Counted from the stretch's first letter, positions 53,282 to 63,108 are shown. The stretch: DNA of 64,000 nt from an uncultured Acetatifactor sp. (GCA_934402315.1 CAKRTS010000001.1:248001-312000); one strand, 5' to 3'. The notes: generated by a model from the letters alone, not told the origin. Translations and numbers: made by a program.

Positions 53282-54392
53282 TTACTCCGTATAATACTGT
53301 GCCTGTGCGTGCCAGAGTTCATAGTATTTGCCGGTGACATCAGCCACCAGCTCCGCGTGGGTGCCCTGTTGAATAACGGCGCCCTCATGGAATACGGCAA
53401 TTTCATCGCAGAACTTACAGGAGGACAGCCGGTGGGAGATATAGATTGCGGTCTTATCTCCGGCAATCTGATCGAACTTACTGTAAATTTCCGCCTCCGC
53501 AACCGGATCAAGCGCGGCGGTCGGCTCGTCCAGAATGATGAACGGCGCATCCTTGTAGAGCGCACGGGCGATGGCGATCTTCTGTGCTTCACCGCCGGAG
53601 ACATCCACACCGTCCTCATCGTAATCCTTGTAAAGATAAGTCTCCGTTCCGTTTTTCATCCCGGCAAGTCTGTCGGAAAAACCCGCTTTTGCAAGGCAGT
53701 CGACCACCCTCTCCCTGTCGTAACCAACCTTCGATGCCACATTCTCACCCAGCTTCAGTCCAAACAGCCGGAAGTCCTGAAATACAACGGAAAAGATGTC
53801 CATATATTCCCGGTAGTTGTACTTGCGGATGTCAATGCCATTCAGCAGGATCTCACCCTCGGTAGGATCGTACAGCCTGCAAAGCAGCTTGATGAAGGTC
53901 GTTTTTCCGCTCCCGTTCATGCCCACAACCGCCAGCCTTTTACCGATTTCAAAGTTCAAGGAAAGCAGCATTATTCCGCATATCTCCAAAAGCAGCCACA
54001 AGATTTGACATGCCACCGGAAACCTTCGTGATGGAAGTGACATACTGCGCTACCGCACCAAGCCCAAATGCTCCGGCCAGCGCCTTTAAGCAGACGAAAA
54101 CATAGACAACACCCGTAAAAAGAACCGACACTGCACTTCCTGCCGCAGCATACAGTCCTATCGGTCCCCATGCCAGATGGGCAAACAAGCCTGCAGAGCC
54201 AAAAACGCCCTCCTTGTTACGGTTATAACGGTCACACATCTTATCCTGCCGGTAAATTCTGACATATGCAACTGCAAAGAGTGCGGAAAGCAGGCTCAGT
54301 ATAATAACCTTTTTCTCTCCGGTCGTCCATGCGAGCCATATCATATACCACGAGTTCTGGCACATGTTATATCTCATTTTTTCTCTTCTCAC
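53282..54392 (-). pseudogene. Decayed ABC exporter (fused permease-ATPase)
   Basis: Remains of an exporter half-transporter. 54392-53949 encodes a shortened membrane domain: the start (WLAWTTGEKKVIILSLLSAL) is joined directly to a later membrane segment (GLYAAAGSAVSVLFTGVVY), then goes out of frame near NNAAFLEL. 53282-53960 encodes an intact ATPase domain in another frame: Walker A GMNGSGKT, signature VSGGEAQK, Walker B FIILDEPTAALD and the H-loop ISHRLSS. Full family members are about 600 residues; here at least two stretches are missing. The ATPase part is well preserved, suggesting recent decay. Confidence 0.85.
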
Positions 54393-54425
54393 GAAAAAAC
54401 ACCATCCTTTCTGTGCTCATCCTAA

Positions 54426-54459
54426 CAAAAAAAATCGTCCCCATGTGCTTTTGGGGACG
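54426..54459 (-). terminator. Terminator after the LytTR pseudogene
   Basis: CGTCCCC (54436-54442) with GGGGACG (54453-54459), followed on the minus strand by nine T. Strong terminator left from the decayed regulator. Confidence 0.88.
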
Positions 54460-54538
54460 AATCGTCATTCCCGGGTGATGAATCGCAAATTCTCACACCT
54501 GCGGAAGCAGTATTTCAGTTGTAAATGCGCCATCCTCG

Positions 54539-54766
54539 CTATTGCGGCTGATGTATCGTCACATAGTTACCAAACACATCCGCATACCGGATTTGATAGA
54601 CCGGCACGCGCACCATTTCTCCGCCCGCCCAAGATTCAGAACCTTTTCATTCCTCACAAGCTTCTCTGTAGCACGGTCAAGCACCGAGCAGAGCTTTTCT
54701 TCCTTTACCGGCTTCATAAGATAGTGCAGCATCGGAATCGTCGCAGATTGCAGTTTTGTACTTCAT
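54539..54766 (-). pseudogene. Remnant of a LytTR response regulator
   Basis: Fragments in three frames on the minus strand: MKYKTAICDDSDA (receiver start with its acidic pair) from 54766, then LHYLMKPVKEEKL (receiver end with the conserved Lys-Pro) and DRATEKLVRNEKVLNL, then MVRVPVYQIRYADVFGNYVT (start of a LytTR DNA-binding domain) to a stop at 54539. Most of the receiver and most of LytTR are deleted and the frame shifts twice. Found by reading all three frames; no intact gene remains. Confidence 0.75.
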
Positions 54767-54788
54767 GCTTTCTTTTCAATAATCCCGA

Positions 54789-56153
54789 TCAGTTTTTAAA
54801 GCTGTGGATCGGCGCGGGGATTCTTCCGCCGCGGTTCACGAACGCATCGCAGGAGAAGGAATTCACCGGCATGACGGGCGCATAGCCAAACAGTCCGCCG
54901 AACTCCAGCTGGTCTCCCGCCTTCTTGCCGATCGCGGGAATGACACGGACTGCCGTTGTCTTCTGGTTTACCATACCGATTGCCATCTCATCGGCGATCA
55001 GCCCGGAAATCGTCGTCGCCTTGGTATCTCCCGGAATTGCAATCATATCCAGCCCGACGGAGCATACACAGGTCATTGCCTCCAGCTTCTCCAGCGTCAG
55101 CGCTCCCGCCTTTACCGCATCGATCATTCCCTGATCCTCGCTGACCGGAATGAACGCGCCGCTTAAACCGCCTACATAGGAGGATGCCATCACGCCGCCC
55201 TTCTTTACCTGATCGTTCAGCAGAGCCAGCGCCGCCGTCGTTCCCGGCGCTCCCGCATGCTCCAGACCGATCTCACAGAGAATGTCCGCGACACTGTCAC
55301 CGATTGCAGGTGTCGGTGCAAGGGAAAGATCAACGATGCCGAACGGCACATTCAGCCGTGCAGACGCCTCCTTCGCCACCAGCTGTCCCACACGGGTCAC
55401 CTTGAACGCGGTCTTCTTGATCGTCTCGCACAGCACCTCAAAATTCTCTCCCCGTACCTTTTCCAGTGCAGTCTTCACAACGCCCGGCCCGCTGACGCCG
55501 ACATTGATAATCTTGTCAGCCTCCGTCACGCCGTGGAACGCGCCCGCCATGAACGGGTTGTCATCCGGCGCATTGCAGAATACGACGAGCTTTGCCGCGC
55601 CGAGGGAATCGGTGCCGTAGGAAGCCTCCGCCGTCTCCCTGACGATCTCTCCCATCAGCTTGACCGCGTCCATGTTGATGCCGGTCTTGGTCGAGCCGAG
55701 GTTGACAGAGCTGCACACACAATCCGTCTGGGCAAGCGCCATCGGGATAGAGCGGATCAGCAGTTCATCCGCATGTGTCATTCCCTTGCTGACAAGCGCG
55801 GAATAACCGCCGATCAGGTTCACGCCGATATCCTTTACCACCCGATCCAACGTCTTTGCAATCGTCACAAAATCCTCGGACGTCTTGCAGGCGGCTCCGC
55901 CCACCAGCGCGATCGGCGTTACCGAAATTCTCTTATTCACGATCGGGATGCCGATCTCACGGGAGATCTCGTTTCCTGTCCGGTTGAGATCCTTCGCCGC
56001 CTCGTAAATTTTATGATAAATCTTTTCATTCAGCTTCTCTAAGTCAGAATCAATGCAGTCCAGAAGGCTGATGCCCATTGTGATGGTACGCACATCAAGA
56101 TTTTCCTTCTCGACCATGTTGTTGGTCTCTGTCACTTCGTACAAATTAATCAT
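54789..56153 (-). CDS. DUF711/UPF0210 protein (PFL family)
   Basis: A conserved 454-residue cytoplasmic protein of UPF0210, structurally related to the PFL/glycyl-radical fold but without the usual radical glycine loop. It includes [13 protein letters not shown] near the N-terminus and glycine-rich [13 protein letters not shown]. The function is unknown. It follows the ACT-domain gene by 60 bp on the same strand, the standard pairing, which suggests ligand-regulated metabolism. The interval to the pseudogene upstream at 54.77 kb is short. Confidence 0.93.
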   Translation of the reverse strand: MINLYEVTETNNMVEKENLDVRTITMGISLLDCIDSDLEKLNEKIYHKIYEAAKDLNRTGNEISREIGIPIVNKRISVTPIALVGGAACKTSEDFVTIAKTLDRVVKDIGVNLIGGYSALVSKGMTHADELLIRSIPMALAQTDCVCSSVNLGSTKTGINMDAVKLMGEIVRETAEASYGTDSLGAAKLVVFCNAPDDNPFMAGAFHGVTEADKIINVGVSGPGVVKTALEKVRGENFEVLCETIKKTAFKVTRVGQLVAKEASARLNVPFGIVDLSLAPTPAIGDSVADILCEIGLEHAGAPGTTAALALLNDQVKKGGVMASSYVGGLSGAFIPVSEDQGMIDAVKAGALTLEKLEAMTCVCSVGLDMIAIPGDTKATTISGLIADEMAIGMVNQKTTAVRVIPAIGKKAGDQLEFGGLFGYAPVMPVNSFSCDAFVNRGGRIPAPIHSFKN

Positions 56154-56213
56154 ATGCTCTCCATGCCTTTCCTTTTATCAGATTAATTGCCGCTCCTTGT
56201 CTGCAGTCACACA

Positions 56214-56486
56214 TCAGATACGGTGCATCTGATCGAAAATCTCTTCCTTCTGGCACTTGATTACAACCCCGATCTCCTCGCCCAGCGCCGCCATTTCATC
56301 CGCCATATCGCCGAATGCCTTTCCGCAGCCGTTGGTATCCACGATCATCATCATGTTAAAATAGCCCTGCACAATCGTCTGGGAAATATCCAGAATATTG
56401 ATGCCGTTCTCAGCGAGATAGGTACAAACCTTTGCAATAATTCCGACAGTATCTTTTCCCACAACAGTAATAATTGTTCTCTTCAT
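56214..56486 (-). CDS. ACT-domain protein (UPF0237)
   Basis: A 90-residue single ACT domain, a small-molecule (usually amino acid) binding fold. TIITVVGKDTVGIIAKVCTY is the typical first strand-helix, followed by NGINILDISQTIVQGYFNM. It is always found just before DUF711; the two probably form a complex, with the ACT domain sensing a ligand. First gene of a two-gene operon with a recognisable promoter. Confidence 0.94.
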   Translation of the reverse strand: MKRTIITVVGKDTVGIIAKVCTYLAENGINILDISQTIVQGYFNMMMIVDTNGCGKAFGDMADEMAALGEEIGVVIKCQKEEIFDQMHRI

Positions 56487-56528
56487 GTTCTTTCCTTCCC
56501 TTTCGCCTGACCTAAGCTTTTCGTTACC

Positions 56529-56557
56529 ATTAAACTACATTTATCCGTTTATTGCAA
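56529..56557 (-). promoter_or_regulatory. Promoter of the ACT-DUF711 operon
   Basis: On the minus strand, TTGCAA (56557-56552), 17 bp, TTTAAT (56534-56529), 40 bp before the ACT gene and just after the MBL gene. Confidence 0.5.
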
Positions 56558-56565
56558 GACCGGAT

Positions 56566-57363
56566 TCAGATTTCAACCGCCGCCGTGACCTCATTCCGCT
56601 TCGCCACACGGATGTCGAAATCTCCCGCCCTGTACGGGCCATCTCCCATATTGATCTCCATGCGAACCGACTCAAAGGCAAGCTCGGGAAGATTGTTCTC
56701 CTTGCTCAGATGTCCCAGAAGCACCGCCTTCAGCTTATCGTGCAGAATCCGGCATAAAAGCCTTCCGGAATTTTCATTTGAGAGGTGTCCCCTTTCCCCG
56801 AGGATTCTCTGCTTCAGATAGTACGGATAGGGACCGACCTGCAGCATATTGACATCATGGTTCGCCTCCAGCAGAAGCGCATCCATCCCTTTCAGGCACT
56901 CCACCGTGTAATCGTTGTAGACACCGAGATCCGTGCAAACCGCAACTCTCTTATTTCCGTAGGAGACACGGTAGCCGACCGGCTGTGCGGCATCGTGGGA
57001 AATATGCATCGGGTTCACCGTGAGATCCTTGATCGTCAATTTCTGATCCTCCTTCACCTCGTGAAAAAGATCATCCTCCAGTTTCCCGAGGTTCCCGCAC
57101 CGTTTTATGGCATCGATCGTCCCCGCCGTGGCATAGATCGGGATCTCATATTTTCTGGCGATCACTCCCAGCCCCGCGATATGATCTGCGTGCTCATGTG
57201 TCACCAGAATTCCGTCTATGTCTCTCCCCGTAAGCTCCAGCTCCCGCAAGCCGCTCTCCACGCGCTTGCCGCTGATTCCGACATCCACAAGCAGATGCGT
57301 GGCATCCGAACCCACATAGATACAGTTGCCGCTGCTTCCGCTCGCTATACTACATAATCTCAT
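56566..57363 (-). CDS. MBL-fold hydrolase of the WalJ/YycJ type
   Basis: Metallo-beta-lactamase-fold protein, 265 residues, with metal ligands THEHADH (H56, H58, D60, H61) and later histidines in PMHISHDA and LLGHLSKEN. The N-terminal MRLCSIASGSSGNCIYV is the WalJ/YycJ signature. B. subtilis YycJ/WalJ is linked to cell-wall homeostasis and DNA repair. Here it is not next to walRK but follows the FtsA-like gene by 33 bp. Substrate unknown, possibly a nucleic acid. Confidence 0.92.
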   Translation of the reverse strand: MRLCSIASGSSGNCIYVGSDATHLLVDVGISGKRVESGLRELELTGRDIDGILVTHEHADHIAGLGVIARKYEIPIYATAGTIDAIKRCGNLGKLEDDLFHEVKEDQKLTIKDLTVNPMHISHDAAQPVGYRVSYGNKRVAVCTDLGVYNDYTVECLKGMDALLLEANHDVNMLQVGPYPYYLKQRILGERGHLSNENSGRLLCRILHDKLKAVLLGHLSKENNLPELAFESVRMEINMGDGPYRAGDFDIRVAKRNEVTAAVEI

Positions 57364-57396
57364 AACTATCCAGTCCTCTTTCTCCGCGAAAGATTC

Positions 57397-59478
57397 CTAC
57401 ACCTCCCAGTATATTTCAAGTACGTCGCCCTCGTTCAGAGGCTCCATATATTCCGCATTCCTGCCGTTTAACCTTGTCACAATGTTCCGCCCCGCAGGCT
57501 TGCTTAAGTCAAACTCAATAAAGGAAAAGACATCGACAAAAACATAGTTGACCTTTCCGGTCAACGCAACAGGCATTCCATTGACTATCACGGTCACTCT
57601 CGTATTTTCTCCTGTATTTCCCGCTTCGGGCGCTGTATTGCTTCCCACGCCCACCGTGCTCTCCGCAGGTGTCCCGGAAACGGCTTCCGCCGTGCCGTCC
57701 GCCCCGGACAACTCCTCCGTTTCATCCGTTTCCGCATTCCAGCTGAGCGTAAAATTCTCATAAATGCGCGTCTCCGGCTTCGCCGGCGTATCATTTACCA
57801 GAATCCCGCCCCCGAGAGGCACATCCATAAAGTCCGCAATCTCACGGACCGTGTAGGAATTCTGAACGGTAATTTCATCCTCCTCACGGATCAGGTAAAA
57901 TTCGTTTTCCATCTTCCCGTTGACAAGCGCCGTCTTCGGAAGATTGATCTTTGTTCCGTTGACAATCACATGCAGCTGCTCGGAAAGCTCAGTCAGCTTT
58001 CCGAGCTCCAGCACCGCCTCATCTCCCGCCGTGGACGGAACCATCTCAATATGGTCTCCGTTATGTACCTGACTGTGGATATCCGCATTCTCGCCGTTTA
58101 CGCGGATCAGGGCAGCTTCCCCCTGAACGCCTCTCACAATCCTGCTCTTTCCGTTCACGCTGAAGGTGAGCGCCCTTCCTCTCTTCGGGAAGAGGTCTTC
58201 GTTGGAAAATTCAGACTGTACAGCGGCATCCGCCACGGTCAGCTTTCCGTTATCATAGAGCTTGATACGTTTCCCGTTAAACTCCACAAAGATAAAGTTA
58301 TTGCTCTGCTCGTAATAGCTCAGGCAGATGCCGACCGGCGTCACCATCATGGAATCCTGCCGGGAATCCTGATTTTCAAACTCGATCGCGCGGAGCACCT
58401 CCTGCCCGCGGATTGCCACACGTTCCTTGACAATTCCGAGTTCCTTCGCCAGCGCCTCCGTGTAGCCCGGAATCATGCCGCCTCCGCCGACCACAAACAC
58501 CGCGCTGACAGCCTTCTCGCCGTTCAGCTCCCGGATGCAGTCCGCCACCTGCTTTGCCATTCCGTTCACATGCTCCTCCAGCAGCGCGGCAACCTCCTCT
58601 GCGGAAATCGTCTGCGGCAGCCCCATGATGTCCTCATACTCCACCGTTTCCTTCACGCCTGCCTCGCGCTTGATCCGTTCCGCAGTGTCGAACTCCACAA
58701 GGCAGTGCTGGACAAGGATGTCCGTCAGGCTGTCTCCCGCCACGGGAATCATCCCGTATGCCGTTATCGTTCCGTCCTTTGTAATCGAAATATCGCTGGT
58801 ACCCGCTCCGACGTCCACAAGCGCCATATTCAGCATGCGGAACTTCTCCGGTATCGCCACCTGTATCGCGGCGATCGGCTCCAGCGTCAGGTTCGCCACA
58901 TGAAGCCCTGCAAGCTCCACCGCCTTGTACAGCCCGTCCACCACATCATCCGGCAGGAACGTCGCGATCAGATCCAGTGCCATGCTCTTTACCTTGTGTC
59001 CCTCAAGGTTGCCGATCTGGTAGCCGTTCATATAGTAGCGCATGGGGGTATAACCGACGCAGTAGAACTTCATATCCGTATCGTTCGTCTTCTGGAATTC
59101 CTCGTATGCCCGTTCCACACCCATAGTGGAGAGAGAATAGACATCCTCCTCCGTCACCTCATGCTCCTGTTCAAAGCTCTGTTCCACATGGGTCGTCACC
59201 GTGCGGAGCACACGTCCCGCCGCAGCGATACACACCTCTGTCAGCCTGCGGTTCAGATCCTCCTCGAGCTGTTCCTTGACCTGACGGATCGTCTCGCCGA
59301 CCTTCCCGATGTCATGAATCTGTCCGTCCAGCATGGCGCGCGTCTCATGCTCCTTGAAACGCTGTGCCAGAACATGAAATCTGTCGCTGCCGAGATAGCC
59401 GGCCGTTCCCACAATGCTTCTGGTTCCGATATCCAGTCCGAATACAAGCTGTCCCTGTCCTTCTCTTACTCCCGCCAT
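57397..59478 (-). CDS. Extended FtsA-like actin-fold protein
   Basis: A 693-residue protein. Residues 1-~440 are FtsA/PilM-like: LDIGTRSIVGTAGY (ATP phosphate 1), DVGAGTSDISI (phosphate 2) and FVVGGGGMIPGYTEAL (adenosine motif). The remaining ~250 residues are an extra region with three or four repeated beta-rich modules that end with NGDHIEM, REEDEITV and NEGDVLEIYW, and an acidic linker (about 600-635). This looks like tandem beta-grasp domains. The gene overlaps coaE by 13 bp. A cell-division or envelope-assembly role is plausible; it is larger than canonical FtsA (~420), so it may be a second FtsA-type protein. Confidence 0.82.
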   Translation of the reverse strand: MAGVREGQGQLVFGLDIGTRSIVGTAGYLGSDRFHVLAQRFKEHETRAMLDGQIHDIGKVGETIRQVKEQLEEDLNRRLTEVCIAAAGRVLRTVTTHVEQSFEQEHEVTEEDVYSLSTMGVERAYEEFQKTNDTDMKFYCVGYTPMRYYMNGYQIGNLEGHKVKSMALDLIATFLPDDVVDGLYKAVELAGLHVANLTLEPIAAIQVAIPEKFRMLNMALVDVGAGTSDISITKDGTITAYGMIPVAGDSLTDILVQHCLVEFDTAERIKREAGVKETVEYEDIMGLPQTISAEEVAALLEEHVNGMAKQVADCIRELNGEKAVSAVFVVGGGGMIPGYTEALAKELGIVKERVAIRGQEVLRAIEFENQDSRQDSMMVTPVGICLSYYEQSNNFIFVEFNGKRIKLYDNGKLTVADAAVQSEFSNEDLFPKRGRALTFSVNGKSRIVRGVQGEAALIRVNGENADIHSQVHNGDHIEMVPSTAGDEAVLELGKLTELSEQLHVIVNGTKINLPKTALVNGKMENEFYLIREEDEITVQNSYTVREIADFMDVPLGGGILVNDTPAKPETRIYENFTLSWNAETDETEELSGADGTAEAVSGTPAESTVGVGSNTAPEAGNTGENTRVTVIVNGMPVALTGKVNYVFVDVFSFIEFDLSKPAGRNIVTRLNGRNAEYMEPLNEGDVLEIYWEV

Positions 59479-60086
59479 GTAAAAGCCTCCAGTTTCTTAT
59501 CGATCTGCTTGAAGCTGTCCGCAAGCAGCCCGCTGTTATCTATCACAAAATCGCACTGCCTCCGGAATTCCTCCTCCGAAAGCTGCTTTGACATTACATT
59601 GTCGATCCGCTCCCTGTCGTAGCCTCTCGCCTGCTCCAGCCGCCTGCGCCTGACGCTCTCATCCGCGTAGATATACCACATTTCATCTACCAGCGCTCCG
59701 TAGCCGCCCTCGATCAGCAGCGCCGCCTCCACAAAAAACAGCTCCACACCGCCATCTTTTCTCGCTCTCTCAAGGTGTGCAAGCAGATACTCCTTCACCG
59801 CCGGATGCACGATCGCATTGACCCCTTCCAGCAGCTCAGGGTCTGCAAAGATCCTCGCCGCCATCTTCGCCTTGTCGATCAGCCCGTCCGCATCGGTGAC
59901 ATCCGTTCCGAGCAGCGCCATCAGCCTTTCGTAGCACTCCGTTCCCGGCTCCTCCACCCGGTGCGCGACCTCGTCGGCAAGGTAGATTTCGCATTTGTAA
60001 TGTTTTCCGATATAGTTGAGTATCTCGGTCTTCCCCGCGCCGATACCGCCGGTGATGCCGATAAATACAGGTCTATTTGGCTTCAT
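59466..60086 (-). CDS. coaE: Dephospho-CoA kinase
   Basis: Last step of coenzyme A synthesis: phosphorylates the 3'-OH of dephospho-CoA. P-loop GGIGAGKT (13-20), then the DEVAHRV and EAALLIEGGY blocks. From the ATG at 60086 the protein is 206 residues; a longer start at 60119 would extend into polA. GGGAGA lies eight bases before 60086. It overlaps both the end of polA (14 bp) and the start of the FtsA-like gene (13 bp), so polA-coaE-ftsA-like are coupled. polA-coaE is a common Bacillota pair. Confidence 0.96.
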   Translation of the reverse strand: MKPNRPVFIGITGGIGAGKTEILNYIGKHYKCEIYLADEVAHRVEEPGTECYERLMALLGTDVTDADGLIDKAKMAARIFADPELLEGVNAIVHPAVKEYLLAHLERARKDGGVELFFVEAALLIEGGYGALVDEMWYIYADESVRRRRLEQARGYDRERIDNVMSKQLSEEEFRRQCDFVIDNSGLLADSFKQIDKKLEAFTWRE

Positions 60087-62772
60087 ACCAGTTATCTCCC
60101 GTGTGCAGGTCGATCTCAAGCGTCACGGCAAGCTCCGCTGCCGCCTTCATATTCTCCGACAGAATCTTCCGCACCTGTTCCTCTTCCTCGCGTGCAGTCT
60201 CGATTACCAGTTCGTCATGCACCTGCAGGATCAGCCTTGACTTCAGCCCCGCCCCGCGCAAGGCTCTCCAGACCCGGATCATGGCGATCTTGATAATGTC
60301 TGCCGCCGTTCCCTGAATCGGAGAGTTCATTGCGACACGCTCCCCGAAGGAACGCTGCATGAAGTTCGATGAGGAAAGCTCCGGCACCGGTCTGCGCCTG
60401 CCGAACATGGTCGTCACATAGCCCCGCTCCTTCGCATCCGCGACGAGCTTATCCAGAAATTCCTTCACCTTCGGATAGGTTGCAAAATACTGTTCGATGT
60501 ATTGTGCCGCTTCCTTCCTGCTGATGCTCAGATCCTGGCTCAAGCCGAAGGAGCTGATGCCGTACACGATTCCGAAATTTACCGCCTTTGCGTTCCGCCG
60601 CTGCAGATCCGTCACCTCTTCAAACGGTGTGTGGAACACCTTGGATGCCGTGATCCGGTGAATGTCCTCATCCATGCGGTACGCCTCGATCAGCTGTTCA
60701 TCCCCGGACATATGCGCCAGGACACGCAGCTCGATCTGGGAATAATCCGCGTCCATAAATTCATAGCCGTCCTTCGGCACAAACACCTTCCGGATGCGTC
60801 TGCCCAGCTCCATCCTCATGGGGATATTCTGAAGGTTCGGCTCCGTCGAGCTGATCCGCCCCGTCGCCGTGATTGTCTGGTTAAAGCTCGTGTGGATCCG
60901 CTGATCCGCACCGATATATGCCGCCAGCCCGTCCGCGTAGGTGGATTTCAGCTTTGTCAGTGTCCTGTACTCAAGAATGTCCTTCACGATCGGATAGTCC
61001 CCCGCGAGCTTTTCAAGGACATCCGCCGCTGTGGAATAACCGGTCTTCGTCTTCTTCCCGCCGGGAATGTTCATCGTCTCAAACAGCACCTCGCCGAGCT
61101 GCTTCGGAGAATTGATATTGAACTCTGTGCCCGCCTGCTCATGGATCGACGCTTCCAGCTGCCCGATTCTCTCCGCGAGCGCGTCGCCGTATGCCTTGAG
61201 CTCCTCCCTGCGGACCTCAACGCCCTCGCGCTCCATATCGTACAATACCAGTGAAAGCGGCATCTCGATCTCACGCATCAGCCTGTCCATGCCGGTTGCC
61301 CGCAGCTTCTCCTCAAGAACTCCCGCCGCTGCGGCTGCGACATAAGCATTGTAACAGCAGAAAAGCCTGAATTTCTCCGGCTGCTGCTTTGCCGCCTCCG
61401 AAAGACTCAGCTTTCCGAGCAGCTCGCTCCTGCCGGGAAGCATCCTGCCCAGATGCTCCGAGGCAATCGCCTCCACATCATAGTCATTCTTGAGCGGGTT
61501 CAGAAGGTATGCCCCGATCAGGATGTCAAAGTATCTGTCCGTCCCATCCTGTGCCAGATAGGAATACTGCTTCTTAATGTCAAAGAAGGACAGCCGCTGC
61601 TTCGCAGACAGCTCACGAAGCGTCTGCGTCAGCGCAGCCATATCCGCCCCGTCCTCCTGCGATGACGCTTCCTCAAACAACGACAGCTGTACATTCTCCG
61701 GCTCCCTCACCGCATAGAAAAAGGTCTCCGTTCCGCTGCTGAGCGCTGCCCCGAGCAGCCGTCCGCCCTCTGCCGCAAGGAACAGCCCGGGTCTTTCGGT
61801 TCCGTTCTCCGCGCTTTTCAGCCTGTTCAGAAGCTCCTGCTGTGTTTTCAGCTCTGTGAAGGAATTTACAAGCTCCTCGCTTTCCTTTCCGGCATCCGCC
61901 TTTTCAAAGCGGCTGAGCATATTTCTGAATTCAAGCTGCTTGAACAGCTGATAGGCCTCAGGCGTGTAAAAGTCTTCCGCCTTTGCCGCCTCAAGATCCA
62001 GGTTGACATCGCAGTCCGTCTTGATCGTCGCCAGCGTCTTGCTCAGCTCTGCCAGAGCCTTATTCTCGATCAGGGATTCGCGGATGCTCTTCTTTGAGAT
62101 CTCCTCCACATGCGCATAGATGTTATCCAGCGAGCCGTAAGCCACCATCAGCTCCGTCGCCGTCTTCTGACCGACCTTGGGCACGCCGGGGATATTGTCC
62201 GCCGTATCGCCCATCAGCGCTTTCAGCTCGATGAACTGTAACGGTGTCACCTCGTATGCCTTCCGCACATCCTCGGGATAATAGTCCTCGATCTCCGTCT
62301 TGCCCATTTTCGTCTTGGGAATCCTGATCTTGATATGCTCGTCCGAAATCTGCAGCAGATCCCTGTCTCCCGAGACAAGAGCGACCTCAACGCCGGCGCT
62401 CTGCGCCTTCTTTGCCAGCGTGCCGAGAATATCATCCGCCTCAAGCCCTGCCTGCTCCATGATGACAATGCCCATCGCATGCAGCACATCCTTCATCACC
62501 GGCACCTGCTCGCGCAGCTCCTCCGGCATAGGCTTTCTCGTTCCCTTATATGCCTCATACATCTCGTGCCGGAAGGTCGGCGCATGAACGTCGAACGCTA
62601 CCGCGAGATAATCCGGCTTTTCCTCTTCCAGTATCTTAAACATGATATTCAGGAATCCGTAGACGGCATTGGTATGCAGTCCCTGCGCATTCGTCAGCTC
62701 GGGGACTCCGTAAAAGGCTCTGTTCAGAATGCTGTGTCCGTCGATCAGGACAAGCTTTTTGCGATCACTCAT
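60073..62772 (-). CDS. polA: DNA polymerase I
   Basis: Repair and Okazaki-fragment polymerase, 899 residues. The N-terminal 5'-nuclease domain (1-~290) carries VLIDGHSILNRAFYG and the metal-binding AGLEADDILGT and VSGDRDLLQI blocks. The middle 3'-5' exonuclease-like domain (about 310-500) lacks the DxE and YxxxD metal residues (the first strand reads GLFLAAEG), so it should be proofreading-deficient, as in several Bacillota. The polymerase palm has DADYSQIELRVLAH and QVHDELVIE, with O-helix RRNAKAVNFGIVYG. It overlaps coaE by 14 bp. Confidence 0.97.
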   Translation of the reverse strand: MSDRKKLVLIDGHSILNRAFYGVPELTNAQGLHTNAVYGFLNIMFKILEEEKPDYLAVAFDVHAPTFRHEMYEAYKGTRKPMPEELREQVPVMKDVLHAMGIVIMEQAGLEADDILGTLAKKAQSAGVEVALVSGDRDLLQISDEHIKIRIPKTKMGKTEIEDYYPEDVRKAYEVTPLQFIELKALMGDTADNIPGVPKVGQKTATELMVAYGSLDNIYAHVEEISKKSIRESLIENKALAELSKTLATIKTDCDVNLDLEAAKAEDFYTPEAYQLFKQLEFRNMLSRFEKADAGKESEELVNSFTELKTQQELLNRLKSAENGTERPGLFLAAEGGRLLGAALSSGTETFFYAVREPENVQLSLFEEASSQEDGADMAALTQTLRELSAKQRLSFFDIKKQYSYLAQDGTDRYFDILIGAYLLNPLKNDYDVEAIASEHLGRMLPGRSELLGKLSLSEAAKQQPEKFRLFCCYNAYVAAAAAGVLEEKLRATGMDRLMREIEMPLSLVLYDMEREGVEVRREELKAYGDALAERIGQLEASIHEQAGTEFNINSPKQLGEVLFETMNIPGGKKTKTGYSTAADVLEKLAGDYPIVKDILEYRTLTKLKSTYADGLAAYIGADQRIHTSFNQTITATGRISSTEPNLQNIPMRMELGRRIRKVFVPKDGYEFMDADYSQIELRVLAHMSGDEQLIEAYRMDEDIHRITASKVFHTPFEEVTDLQRRNAKAVNFGIVYGISSFGLSQDLSISRKEAAQYIEQYFATYPKVKEFLDKLVADAKERGYVTTMFGRRRPVPELSSSNFMQRSFGERVAMNSPIQGTAADIIKIAMIRVWRALRGAGLKSRLILQVHDELVIETAREEEEQVRKILSENMKAAAELAVTLEIDLHTGDNWYEAK

Positions 62773-62787
62773 TTATAATCCTCACAA

Positions 62788-63108
62788 TTACAATAATATC
62801 CAGATAACGATGCCGATCAGAAGGCAGACTGCGATAATCTCCATGGCGATGCCCAGCCGGATCATCTTCCCATGAACCCTGATCTTGCGCTTCGTCTCGT
62901 TCATACGCTGATCCAGCTCCTTCTGCAGGTCAAAGGCGCTTCCGTCCTCCAGTCTCTGCACACCCTCCGTCACAAGAAACTGGATGATGAGCTCCTCCTT
63001 GCAGTTTTCACACTGTTCCATATGCTCGCTGAACTTCTTCAATGTCTGATAGTCCAGCTTATGGTCAATGAAACCGGGTATCAGCTTCTCAAATTCTTTG
63101 CAGTCCAT
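62788..63108 (-). CDS. Small zinc-finger (HC2-type) membrane protein, anti-sigma-like
   Basis: A 106-residue protein with an N-terminal zf-HC2 motif: C3, then H29, C33 and C36 in HMEQCENC, a middle charged helix with HKLDYQ and KRKIR, and one C-terminal membrane helix (about 84-105). This is the layout of zinc-binding anti-sigma factors, but no sigma factor gene is adjacent and the tail points the zinc domain into the cytoplasm. It could instead be a small membrane-bound adaptor. It is 12 bp after the metY stop and 15 bp before polA on the same strand. Confidence 0.75.
   Translation of the reverse strand: MDCKEFEKLIPGFIDHKLDYQTLKKFSEHMEQCENCKEELIIQFLVTEGVQRLEDGSAFDLQKELDQRMNETKRKIRVHGKMIRLGIAMEIIAVCLLIGIVIWILL

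Noticed and set aside
53949..54043. Treating the ATPase-domain frame as an intact stand-alone ABC protein starting at 54043
   Set aside because: Its first ~30 residues are an out-of-frame reading of the permease part, and homology begins only at the LNFEIGKR strand.
57970..59622. Open frame of 550 codons on the plus strand opposite the FtsA-like gene
   Set aside because: The minus strand has clear actin-fold motifs; the plus frame is an antisense artefact of GC-skewed codon use.
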